The translations under genes were made by a program, and so were the position numbers. A DNA stretch of 64,000 nt from Hydractinia symbiolongicarpus (taxonomy: Eukaryota > Cnidaria > Hydrozoa > Anthoathecata > Hydractiniidae), in NCBI RefSeq assembly GCF_029227915.1, contig NC_079878.1, forward strand, positions 28,547,501 through 28,611,500, read 5' to 3'. This document shows, piece by piece, positions 50,001-62,500 of this stretch. Positions within the stretch are counted from its first letter, which is position 1, and every line of letters starts with the position of its first letter. Below the pieces are notes generated by a model. That model saw only the letters and a list, made by a program, of their open reading frames with translations. It was not told the origin of the DNA and searched no databases.

Positions 50001-52479
50001 CTTTCTAGCGGAATAAATCCGTTTGAGTTAGAACGGTTGCGTCACATATTCGTACCAACATGTATTTAGTGATTGTTTTCCGATATCACTAAGTTGTATC
50101 GCTTTTAACAGTGAAACGAATGACTGTGGGACTTAATTGAACTGATTCTGGACTTTGACCTTATAAATGCTATAAATGAGCCAATTGTTCTCCAAGGAAT
50201 AACATTCTTCTTAATTCGACATGATTGCTGGAATTCAGCGAGTACACTAGGCTCTGTGGTAGCGCTTCAATTAAAAATTAAGATGAAAAATTCAGTTTTT
50301 ACTGTGGGACCAATCCTAGCCGTTAGCGCGCGCTAAAAAAATAGAGACAGTTTCAAATACTACATCTTACTGACTTTCTGACGGTGTCAGTCCATTTGAG
50401 TTACAACGGTTGGGTCACATATTCGTACCAACATGTATTTAGTGATTTTCTTCCGATCTAACTAAGTTGTATCGCTTTTAACAGTGAAACGAATGACTGT
50501 GGGACTTAATTGAACTGATTCTGGAATGTGACCTTATAAATGTGATAAATGAGCCAATTGGTCTCCAAGGAATAACATTCTTCTTAATTTGACATAATTG
50601 CTGGAATTCAGCGATTACATTAGGCTCTGTGGTAGCGCTTTATTTAAAAATTTAGGTAAATAAGTCTTTCTTACTGTAGGACCAATCCTGGCCGTTAGCA
50701 CGCGCCTAATAAATAGGAACAGTTCCAAAGACTACATTTCATTGCCTTTCTAGCGGTATAAATCCGTTTGAGATACAACGGTTGCGTCACATATACGTAC
50801 CAACATGTATTTAGCGATAGTATTTGTATATTACTAGGTTGCATCGCTTTCAATAGTGAAACGTTTGACTGTCGGACTTAATTGAACTGATTTTGCACTT
50901 TGACCTTATAAATGTGATAAATGAGCCAGTTAGACTACAAGAAATAACATTCTTCTTTATTTAATATGATTGCTGGAACTCAGCGATTACAATGGGCGCT
51001 GTAGTAGCGCTCTAATAAAAAATTAAGATAAAAAGCCATTTTTTACTGTGGGACCAATCCCAGCCGTTAGTTCGCGCTGAAAAAATAGAGACAGTTTCAA
51101 CAACTACATTTCATTGAATTTCTAACGGTGTCAATCCGTTTGAGATACAACGGTTGGGTCACATATTCGTACCAACATGTATTTAGTGATATTTTTCCGA
51201 TATTACTAAGTTGTATCGCTTTTAACAGTGAAACGATTGACTGTGAGACTTAATTGAACTGATTCTGGACTTTGACCTTATAAATGTTGTAAATGAGCCA
51301 ATTGGACTCCAAGGAACAACATTCTTCTTAATTCGACATGATTGCTGGAATTCAGCGAGTACACTAGGCTCTGTGGTAGCGCTTTATTTAAAAATTAAGA
51401 TGAAAAATTCAGTTTTTACTGTGGGACCAATCCTAGCCGTTAGCGCACGCTGAAGAAATAGAGACAGTTTCAAATACTACATCTTACTGACTTTCTAACG
51501 GTGTCAGTCCGTTTGAGTTACAACGGTTGGGTCACATATCCGTACCAACATGTATTTAGTGATTTTCTTCCGATCTAACTAAGTTGTATCGCTTTTTACA
51601 GTGAAACGAATGACTGTGGGACTTAATTGAACTGATTCTGGAATGTGACCTTATAAATGTGATAAATGAGCCAATTGGTCTCCAAGGAATAACATTCTTC
51701 TTAATTTGACATAATTGCTGGAATTCAGCGATTACATTAGGCTCTGTGGTAGCGCTTTATTTAAACATTTAGATAAATAAGACTTTCTTACTGTAGGACC
51801 AATCCTGGCCGTTAGCACGCGCCTAATAAATAGGAACAGTTCCAAAGACTACATTTCATTGCCTTTCTAGCGGTATAAATCCGTTTGAGATACAACGGTT
51901 GCGTCACATATACGTACCAACATGTATTTAGCGATAGTATTTGGATATTACTAGGTTGCATCGCTTTCAATAGTGAAAGGTTTGACTGTCGGACTTAATT
52001 GAACTGATTTTGGACTTTGACCTTATAAATGTGACAAATGAGCCAGTTAGACTACAAGAAATAACATTCTTCTTAATTTAATATGATTGCTGGAACTCAG
52101 CGAGTACACTAGGCTCTGTGGTAGCACTTTATTTAAAAATTAAGATGAAAAATTCAGTTTTTACTGTGGGACCAATCCTAGCCGTTAGCGCGCGCTTAAT
52201 AAATAAGAACAGTTCCAAAGACTACATTTCATTGCCTTTCTAGCGGTATAAATCCGTTTGAGATACAACGGTTGCGTCACATATACGTACCAACATGTAT
52301 TTAGCGATAGTATTTGGATATTACTAGGTTGCATCGCTTTCAATAGTGAAACGTTTGACTGTCGGACTTAATTGAACTGATTTTGGACTTTGACCTTATA
52401 AATGTGATAAATGAGCCAGTTAGACTACAAGAAATAACATTCTTCTTAATTTAATATGATTGCTGGAACTCAGCGATTA
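46144..52479 (+). repeat. 6,336-bp tandem duplication, copy 1 (17 monomers)
   Basis: Every marker checked here recurs exactly 6,336 bp later. Examples are unit starts 47487/53823 and 48232/54568, and gcgcgctaaaaaaatag near 50328/56664. Others are atttgtatattac near 50821/57157, gctttttacag at unit start 51587/57923, and gtgaaaggtttgac near 51973/58309. The left edge, cattaggctctatgg at 46144, is matched at 52480, and the right edge at 52480 faces 58816, so the copies abut exactly. Only isolated base differences are visible. Confidence 0.9.
47084..48960 (+). repeat. Five-monomer higher-order repeat, copy 2
   Basis: Second copy of the 1,864-bp unit, almost unchanged from the first. The match of later sequence stops near 47229/49093, where attcttctaaattt in one copy faces attcttcttaattt in the next. 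The unit lies inside the 6,336-bp duplication and is therefore seen again at 53.4-55.3 kb. Confidence 0.85.
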
Positions 52480-55400
52480 CATTAGGCTCTATGGTAGCGC
52501 TTTATTTAAAAATTTAGATAAATAAGTGATTTTTTACTGTGGGACCAATCCTAGCCGTTATTTCGCGCTGAAAAAATAGAGACGGTTTCAAATACTACAT
52601 TTCACTGACTTTCTAACGGTGTCAGTCCTTTTGAGTTACAACGGTTGGGCACATATTCGTACCAACATGTATTTAGTGATTTTCTTCCGATCTAACTAAG
52701 TTGTATCGCTTTTAACAGTGAAACCAAGGACTGTGGGACTTAATTGAACTGATTGTGGAATGTGACCCTATAAATGTGATAAATGAGCCAATTGGTCTTC
52801 AAGGAATAACATTCTTCTTAATTTAATATGATTGCTGGAACTCAGCGATTACATTAGGCTCTGTGGTAGCGGTTTATTTAAAAAGAAAGATAAATAAGTG
52901 ATTTTTTACTGTGGGACCAATCCTAGCCGTTATTTCGCGCTGAAGAAATAGAGACAGTTTCAAATACTACATTTCACTGACTTTCTAACGGTGTCAGTCG
53001 GTTTGAGTTACAACGGTTGCGTCACATATTCGTACCAACATGTATTTAGTGATTTTCTTTCGATCTAACTAAGTTGTATCGCTTTTAACAGTGAAACGAA
53101 TGACTGTGGGACTTAATTGAACTGATTCTGGAATGTGACCTTATAAATGTGATAAATGAGCCAATTGGTCTCCAAGGAATAACATTCTTCTTAATTTGAC
53201 ATGATTGCTGGAATTCAGCGATTACATTAGGCTATGTGGTAGCGCTTTATTTAAAAATTTAGATAAATAGGTGATTTTTTACTGTGGGACCAATCCTAGC
53301 CGTTATTTCGCGCTGAAGAAATAGAGACAGTTTCAAATACTACATTTCACTGACTTTCTAACGGTGTAAATCCGTTTGAGTTACAACGGTTGCGTCACAT
53401 TTTCGTACCAACATGTATTTAGTGATTTTCTTCCGATCTAACTAAGTTGTATCGCTTTTAACAGTGAAACGAATGACTGTGGGACTTAATTGAACTGATT
53501 CTGGAATGTGACCTTATAAATGTGATAAATGAGCCAATTGGTCTCCAAGGAATAACATTCTTCTAAATTTGACATGATTGCTGGAATTCAGCGATTAATT
53601 AGGCTCTGTGGTAGCGCTTTATTTAAAAAATTTAGATAAATAAGTCATTTTTTACTGTGGCACCAATCCTAGCCGTTACTTCGCGCTGAAGAAATAGTGA
53701 CAGTTTCAAAAACTAAATTTCATTGACTTTCTAACGGTGTCAATCCGTTTGAGTTGCAACGGTTGCGTCACGTATTCGTACCAACATGTATTTAGTGATT
53801 TTCTTCCGATCTAACTAAGTTGTATCGCTTTTAACAGTGAAACCAAGGACTGTGGGACTTAATTGAACTGATTGTGGAATGTGACCCTATAAATGTGATA
53901 AATGAGCCAATTGGTCTTCAAGGAATAACATTCTTCTTAATTTAATATGATTGCTGGAACTCAGCGATTACATTAGGCTCTGTGGTAGCGGTTTATTTAA
54001 AAATAAAGATAAATAAGTGATTTTTTACTGTGGGACCAATCCTCCTCGTTATTTCGCGCTGAAGAAATAGAGACAGTTTCAAATACTACATTTCACTGAC
54101 TTTCTAACGGTGTCAGTCGGTTTGAGTTACAACGGTTGCGTCACATATTCGTACCAACATGTATTTAGTGATTTTCTTTCGATCTAACTAAGTTGTATCG
54201 CTTTTAACAGTGAAACAAATGACTGTGGGACTTAATTGAACTGATTCTGGAATGTGACCTTATAAATGTGATAAATGAGCCAATTGGTCTCCAAGGAATA
54301 ACATTCTTCTTAATTTGACATGATTGCTGGAATTCAGCGATTACATTAGGCTCTATGGTAGCGCTTTATTTAAAAATTTAGATAAATAAGTGATTTTTTA
54401 CTGTGGGACCAATCCTAGCCGTTATTTCGCGCTGAAGAAATAGAGACGGTTTCAAATACTACATTTCACTGACTTTCTAACGGTGTCAGTCCTTTTGAGT
54501 TACAACGGTTGGGCACATATTCGTACCAACATGTATTTAGTGATTTTCTTCCGATCTAACTAAGTTGTATCGCTTTTAACAGTGAAACCAAGGACTGTGG
54601 GACTTAATTGAACTGATTGTGGAATGTGACCCTATAAATGTGATAAATGAGCCAATTGGTCTTCAAGGAATAACATTCTTCTTAATTTAATATGATTGCT
54701 GGAACTCAGCGATTACATTAGGCTCTGTGGTAGCGGTTTATTTAAAAAGAAAGATAAATAAGTGATTTTTTACTGTGGGACCAATCCTAGCCGTTATTTC
54801 GCGCTGAAGAAATAGAGACAGTTTCAAATACTACATTTCACTGACTTTCTAACGGTGTCAGTCGGTTTGAGTTACAACGGTTGCGTCACATATTCGTACC
54901 AACATGTATTTAGTGATTTTCTTTCGATCTAACTAAGTTGTATCGCTTTTAACAGTGAAACGAATGACTGTGGGACTTAATTGAACTGATTCTGGAATGT
55001 GACCTTATAAATGTGATAAATGAGCCAATTGGTCTCCAAGGAATAACATTCTTCTTAATTTGACATGATTGCTGGAATTCAGCGATTACATTAGGCTATG
55101 TGGTAGCGCTTTATTTAAAAATTTAGATAAATAGGTGATTTTTTACTGTGGGACCAATCCTAGCCGTTATTTCGCGCTGAAGAAATAGAGACAGTTTCAA
55201 ATACTACATTTCACTGACTTTCTAACGGTGTAAATCCGTTTGAGTTACAACGGTTGCGTCACATATTCGTACCAACATGTATTTAGTGATTTTCTTCCGA
55301 TCTAACTAAGTTGTATCGCTTTTAACAGTGAAACGAATGACTGTGGGACTTAATTGAACTGATTCTGGAATGTGACCTTATAAATGTGATAAATGAGCCA

Positions 55401-58400
55401 ATTGGTCTCCAAGGAATAACATTCTTCTTAATTTGACATGATTGCTGGAATTCAGCGATTACATTAGGCTCTGTGGTAGCGCTTTAATTAAAAATTTAGA
55501 TAAATAAGTGATTTTTTACTGTGGGACCAATCCTAGCCGTTAGCGCGCGCTGAAGAAATAGAGACAGTTTCAAAAACTACATTTCATTGACTCTCTAACG
55601 GTGTCAATCCGTTTGAGTTACAACGGTTGCGTCACATATTCGTACCAACATGTATTTAGTGATTTTCTTCCGATCTAACTAAGTTGTATCGCTTTTAACA
55701 GTGAAACGAATGACTGTGGGACTTAATTGAACTGATTCTGGAATGTGACCTTATAAATGTGATAAATGAGCCAATTGGTCTCCAAGGAATAACATTCTTC
55801 TTAATTTAATATGATTGCTGGAACTCAGCGATTACACTGGACGCTGTAGTAGCGCTTTAATTAAAAATTTAGATAAATAAGTGATTTTTTACTGTGGGAC
55901 CAATCCTAGTCGTAATTTCGCGCTGAAGAAATAGAGACAGTTTCAAATACTACATTTCACTGACTTTCTAACGGTGTCAATCCGTTTGAGTTACAACGGT
56001 TGCGTCACATATTCGTACCAACATGTATTTAGTGATTTTCTTCCGATCTAACTAAGTTGTATCGCTTTTAATAGTGAAACGTATGACTGTGGGACTAAAT
56101 TGAACCGATTCTGGAATGTGACCTTATAAATGTGATAAATGATCCAATTGGTCTCCAAGGAATAACATTCTTCTTAATTTGACATGATTGCTGGATTTCA
56201 GCGATTACATTAGGCTCTGTGGTAGCGCTTTATTTAAAAATTTAGATAAATAAGTCTTTTCTTACTGTGGGACCAATCCTGGCCGTTAGCACGCGCTGAG
56301 TAAATAGGAACAGTTCCAAAGACTACATTTCATTGACTTTCTAGCGGAATAAATCCGTTTGAGTTAGAACGGTTGCGTCACATATTCGTACCAACATGTA
56401 TTTAGTGATTGTTTTCCGATATCACTAAGTTGTATCGCTTTTAACAGTGAAACGAATGACTGTGGGACTTAATTGAACTGATTCTGGACTTTGACCTTAT
56501 AAATGCTATAAATGAGCCAATTGTTCTCCAAGGAATAACATTCTTCTTAATTCGACATGATTGCTGGAATTCAGCGAGTACACTAGGCTCTGTGGTAGCG
56601 CTTCAATTAAAAATTAAGATGAAAAATTCAGTTTTTACTGTGGGACCAATCCTAGCCGTTAGCGCGCGCTAAAAAAATAGAGACAGTTTCAAATACTACA
56701 TCTTACTGACTTTCTGACGGTGTCAGTCCATTTGAGTTACAACGGTTGGGTCACATATTCGTACCAACATGTATTTAGTGATTTTCTTCCGATCTAACTA
56801 AGTTGTATCGCTTTTAACAGTGAAACGAATGACTGTGGGACTTAATTGAACTGATTCTGGAATGTGACCTTATAAATGTGATAAATGAGCCAATTGGTCT
56901 CCAAGGAATAACATTCTTCTTAATTTGACATAATTGCTGGAATTCAGCGATTACATTAGGCTCTGTGGTAGCGCTTTATTTAAAAATTTAGGTAAATAAG
57001 TCTTTCTTACTGTAGGACCAATCCTGGCCGTTAGCACGCGCCTAATAAATAGGAACAGTTCCAAAGACTACATTTCATTGCCTTTCTAGCGGTATAAATC
57101 CGTTTGAGATACAACGGTTGCGTCACATATACGTACCAACATGTATTTAGCGATAGTATTTGTATATTACTAGGTTGCATCGCTTTCAATAGTGAAACGT
57201 TTGACTGTCGGACTTAATTGAACTGATTTTGCACTTTGACCTTATAAATGTGATAAATGAGCCAGTTAGACTACAAGAAATAACATTCTTCTTTATTTAA
57301 TATGATTGCTGGAACTCAGCGATTACAATGGGCGCTGTAGTAGCGCTCTAATAAAAAATTAAGATAAAAAGCCATTTTTTACTGTGGGACCAATCCCAGC
57401 CGTTAGTTCGCGCTGAAAAAATAGAGACAGTTTCAACAACTACATTTCATTGAATTTCTAACGGTGTCAATCCGTTTGAGATACAACGGTTGGGTCACAT
57501 ATTCGTACCAACATGTATTTAGTGATATTTTTCCGATATTACTAAGTTGTATCGCTTTTAACAGTGAAACGATTGACTGTGAGACTTAATTGAACTGATT
57601 CTGGACTTTGACCTTATAAATGTTGTAAATGAGCCAATTGGACTCCAAGGAACAACATTCTTCTTAATTCGACATGATTGCTGGAATTCAGCGAGTACAC
57701 TAGGCTCTGTGGTAGCGCTTTATTTAAAAATTAAGATGAAAAATTCAGTTTTTACTGTGGGACCAATCCTAGCCGTTAGCGCACGCTGAAGAAATAGAGA
57801 CAGTTTCAAATACTACATCTTACTGACTTTCTAACGGTGTCAGTCCGTTTGAGTTACAACGGTTGGGTCACATATCCGTACCAACATGTATTTAGTGATT
57901 TTCTTCCGATCTAACTAAGTTGTATCGCTTTTTACAGTGAAACGAATGACTGTGGGACTTAATTGAACTGATTCTGGAATGTGACCTTATAAATGTGATA
58001 AATGAGCCAATTGGTCTCCAAGGAATAACATTCTTCTTAATTTGACATAATTGCTGGAATTCAGCGATTACATTAGGCTCTGTGGTAGCGCTTTATTTAA
58101 ACATTTAGATAAATAAGACTTTCTTACTGTAGGACCAATCCTGGCCGTTAGCACGCGCCTAATAAATAGGAACAGTTCCAAAGACTACATTTCATTGCCT
58201 TTCTAGCGGTATAAATCCGTTTGAGATACAACGGTTGCGTCACATATACGTACCAACATGTATTTAGCGATAGTATTTGGATATTACTAGGTTGCATCGC
58301 TTTCAATAGTGAAAGGTTTGACTGTCGGACTTAATTGAACTGATTTTGGACTTTGACCTTATAAATGTGACAAATGAGCCAGTTAGACTACAAGAAATAA

Positions 58401-58815
58401 CATTCTTCTTAATTTAATATGATTGCTGGAACTCAGCGAGTACACTAGGCTCTGTGGTAGCACTTTATTTAAAAATTAAGATGAAAAATTCAGTTTTTAC
58501 TGTGGGACCAATCCTAGCCGTTAGCGCGCGCTTAATAAATAAGAACAGTTCCAAAGACTACATTTCATTGCCTTTCTAGCGGTATAAATCCGTTTGAGAT
58601 ACAACGGTTGCGTCACATATACGTACCAACATGTATTTAGCGATAGTATTTGGATATTACTAGGTTGCATCGCTTTCAATAGTGAAACGTTTGACTGTCG
58701 GACTTAATTGAACTGATTTTGGACTTTGACCTTATAAATGTGATAAATGAGCCAGTTAGACTACAAGAAATAACATTCTTCTTAATTTAATATGATTGCT
58801 GGAACTCAGCGATTA
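52480..58815 (+). repeat. 6,336-bp tandem duplication, copy 2
   Basis: Directly abuts copy 1. At the junction a unit reading aatttaatatgattgctggaactc runs into attaggctctatgg, a combination not found at the corresponding point of copy 1 (aatttgacatg...ggaattc). The exchange therefore occurred in the shared cagcgattac. One difference is cgctgaaaaaatag near 52570 for cgctgaagaaatag near 46234. The copy ends near 58816, where cactgggcgctg follows. Confidence 0.9.
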
Positions 58816-61800
58816 CACTGGGCGCTGTAGTAGCGCTGTAATAAAAAATTAAGATAAAAAAGCCATTTTTTACTGTGGGACAAATCCCAGCCGTTAGTTC
58901 GCGCTGAAAAAATAGAGGCAGTTTCAACAACTACATTTCATTGAATTTCTAACGGTGTCAATCCGTTTGAGTTACAACGGTTGCGTCACATATTCGTACC
59001 AACATGTATTTAGTGATATTTTTCCGATATTACTAAGTTGTATCGCTTTTAACAGTGAAACGATTGACTGTGGGACTTAATTGAACTGATTCTAGACTTT
59101 GATCTTATAAATGTTATAAATGAGCCAATTGGACTCCAAGGAAAAACATTCTTCTTAATTTAATATGATTGCTGGAACTCAGCGATTACACTGGACGCTG
59201 TAGTAGCGCTTTAATTAAGAATTTAGATAAATAAGTGATTTTTTACTGTGGGACCAATTCTAGCTGTTATTTCGCGCTGAAGAAATACAGACAGTTTCAA
59301 ATACTACATTTCATTGACTTTCTAACGGTGTCAATCCGTTTGAGTTACAACGGTTGCGTCACATGTTCGTACCAACATGTATTTAGTGATTTTCTTCCGA
59401 TCTAACTAAGTTGTATCGCTTTTAAAAGTGAAACGAATGACTGTGGGACTTAATTGAACCGATTCTGGAATGTGACCTTATAATTGTGACAAATGAGCCG
59501 ATTGGTCTCCAAGGAATAACATTCTTCTTAATTTGACATGATTGCTGGAATTCAGCGATTACATTAGGCTCTGTGGTAGCGCTTTATTTAAAAATTTAGA
59601 TAAATAAGTCTTTTCTTTTTGTGGGACCAATCCTGGCCGTTAGCACGCGCTGAATAAATAGGAACAGTTCCAAAGACTACATTTCATTGACTTTCTAGCG
59701 GTATAAATCCGTTTGAGATACAACGGTTGCGTCACATATTCGTACCAACATGTATTTAGCGATAGTATTTGGATATTACTAGGTTGCATCGCTTTCAATA
59801 GTGAAACGTTTGACTGTCGGACTTAATTGAACTGATTTTGGACTTTGACCTTATAAATTTGATAAATGAGCCAGTTAGACTACAAGAAATAACATTCTTC
59901 TTAATTTAATATGATTGCTGGAATTCAGCGATTACACTGGGCGCTGTAGTAGCGCTCTAATAAAAAATTAAGACAAAAAAGCCATTTTTTACTGTGGGAC
60001 CAATCCCAGCCGTTAGTTCGCGCTGAAAAAATAGACACAGTTTCAACAACTACATTTCATTGAATTTCTAACGGTGTCAATCCGTTTGAGTTACAACGGT
60101 TGCGTCACATATTCGTACAAACATGTATTTAGTGATATTTTTCCGATATTACTAAGTTGTATTGCTTTTAACAGTGAAACGAATGACTGTGGGACTTAAT
60201 TGAACTGATTCTGGAATGTGACCTTATAAATGTGATAAATGAGCCAATTGGTCTCCAAGGAATAACATTCTTCTTAATTTGACATGATAGCTGGAATTCA
60301 GCGAGTACACTAGGCTCTGTGGTAGCGCTTTAATTAAAAATTTAGATAAATAACTGATATTTTACTGTGGGACCAATCCTAGCCGTTATTTCGCGCTGAA
60401 GAAATAGAGACAGTTTCTAATACTACATTTCACTGACTTTCAAACGGTGTCAGTCCGTTTGAGTTACAACGGTTGGTTCATATATTCGTACCAACATGTA
60501 TTTAGTGATTTTCTTCCGATCTAACTAAGTTGTATCGCTTTTAACAGTGAAACGAATGACTGTGGGACTTAATTGAACTGATTCTGGAATGTGACATTAT
60601 GAATGTGATAAATGAGCCAGTTAGACTACAATAAATAACATTCTTCTTAATTTAATATAATTGCTCGAACTCAGCGAGTACACTAGGCTCTGTGGTAGCG
60701 CTTTATTTAAAAATTTAGATAAATAAGTCTTTTCTTACTGTGGGACCAATCCTGGCCGTTAGCACGCGCTCAATAAATAGGAACAGTTCCAAACACTAAA
60801 ATTCATTGACTTTCTAGCGGTATAAATCCGTTTGAGTTACAACGGTTGCGTCACATATTCGTACCAACATGTATTTAGTGATTGTTTTCCGATATTACTA
60901 AGTTGTATCGCTTTTAACAGTGAAACGAATGTCCGTGGGACTTAATTGAACTGATTCTGGACTGTGACCTTAGAAGTGTGATAAATGAGCGAATTGCACT
61001 CCAAGGAATAACATTCTTCTTAATTCCACATGATTGCTGGAATTCAGCGAGTACACTAGGCTCTGTGGTAGCGCTTAAATTAAAAAGTTAGATAAATAAG
61101 TCATTTTTTACTGTGGGACCAATCCTAGCCGTTAGTTCGCGCTGAAAAAATAGAGACAGTTTCAACAACTACATTTCATTGACTTTCTAACAGTGTCAAT
61201 CCGTGTGATTTACAACGGTTGCGTCACATATTCGTACGAACATGTACTTATGATTTTTTTGCGATATTACTAAGTTGTATCGCTTTTAACAGTGAAACGT
61301 TTGACTGTCGGACTTAATTGAACTGATTTTGGACTTTGACCTTATAAATGTGATAAATGAGCCAGTTAGACTACAAGAAATAACATTCTTCTTAATTTAA
61401 TATAATTGCTCGAACTCAGCGATTATACTGGGCGCTGTAGTAGCGCTCTATTAAAAAATTAAGATAAAAAAGCCATTTTTTACTGTGGGACCAATCCTAG
61501 CCGTTAGTTCGCGCTGAAAAAATAGAGACAGTTTCAACAACTACATTTAATTTATTTTCTAACGGTGTCAATCCGTTTGAGTTACAACGGTTGCGTCACA
61601 TATTCGTACCAACATGTATTTAGTGATATTTTTCCGATATTACTAAGCTGTATCGCTTTTAACAGTGAAACGATTGACTGTGGGACTTAATTGAACTGAT
61701 TCTGGACTTTAACCTTATAAATGTTATAAATGAGCCAATTGGACTCCAAGGAATAACATTCCTCTTAACTTGACATGATAGCTGGAATTCAGCGAGTACA

Positions 61801-62500
61801 CTAGGCTCTGGGGTAGCGCTTTATTTAAAAATTAAGATAAAAAATTTAGTTTTCACTGTGGGACCAATCCTAGCCGTTAGCGCGCGCTGAAGAAATAGAG
61901 ACAGTTTAAAAACTACATTTCATTGACTCTGTAACGGTGTCAATCCGTTTGAGTTACAACGGTTGGGTCACATATTCGTACCAACATGTATTTAGTGATT
62001 GTTTTCCGATATTACTAAGTTGTATCGCTTTTAACAGTGAAACGAATGACTGTGGGACTTAATTGAACTGATTCTGGACTGTGACCTTATAAGTGTGATA
62101 AATGAGCGAATTGCACTCCAAGGAATAACATTCTTCTTAATTTAATATAATTGCTCGAACTCAGTGATTACACTGGGCGCTGTAGTAGCGCTCTATTAGA
62201 AAATTAAGATAAAAAAGCCATTTTTTACTGTGGGACCAATCCTAGCCGTTAGTTCGCGCTGAAAAAATAGAGACAGTTTCAACAACTACATTTAATTTAT
62301 TTTCTAACGGTGTCAATCCGTTTGAGTTACAACGGTTGCGTCACATATTCGTACCAACATGTATTTAGTGATTTTTTTCCGATATTACTAAGTTGTATCG
62401 CTTTTAACAGTGAAACGATTGACTGTGGGACTTAATTGAACTGATTCTGGACTGTGACCTTATAAGTGTGATAAATGAGCGAATTGGACTCCAAGGAATA
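58816..62500 (+). repeat. Satellite, mixed subtypes
   Basis: About ten monomers that do not continue the 6,336-bp duplication. Subtypes resemble both the left (tgggcgctgtag, gcgaattgcac) and right (ctttcaatagtg) parts of the window. Private changes include gaatgtccgtggg near 60929 and acgaacatgtacttatgatt near 61235. No other element is visible. Confidence 0.75.
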
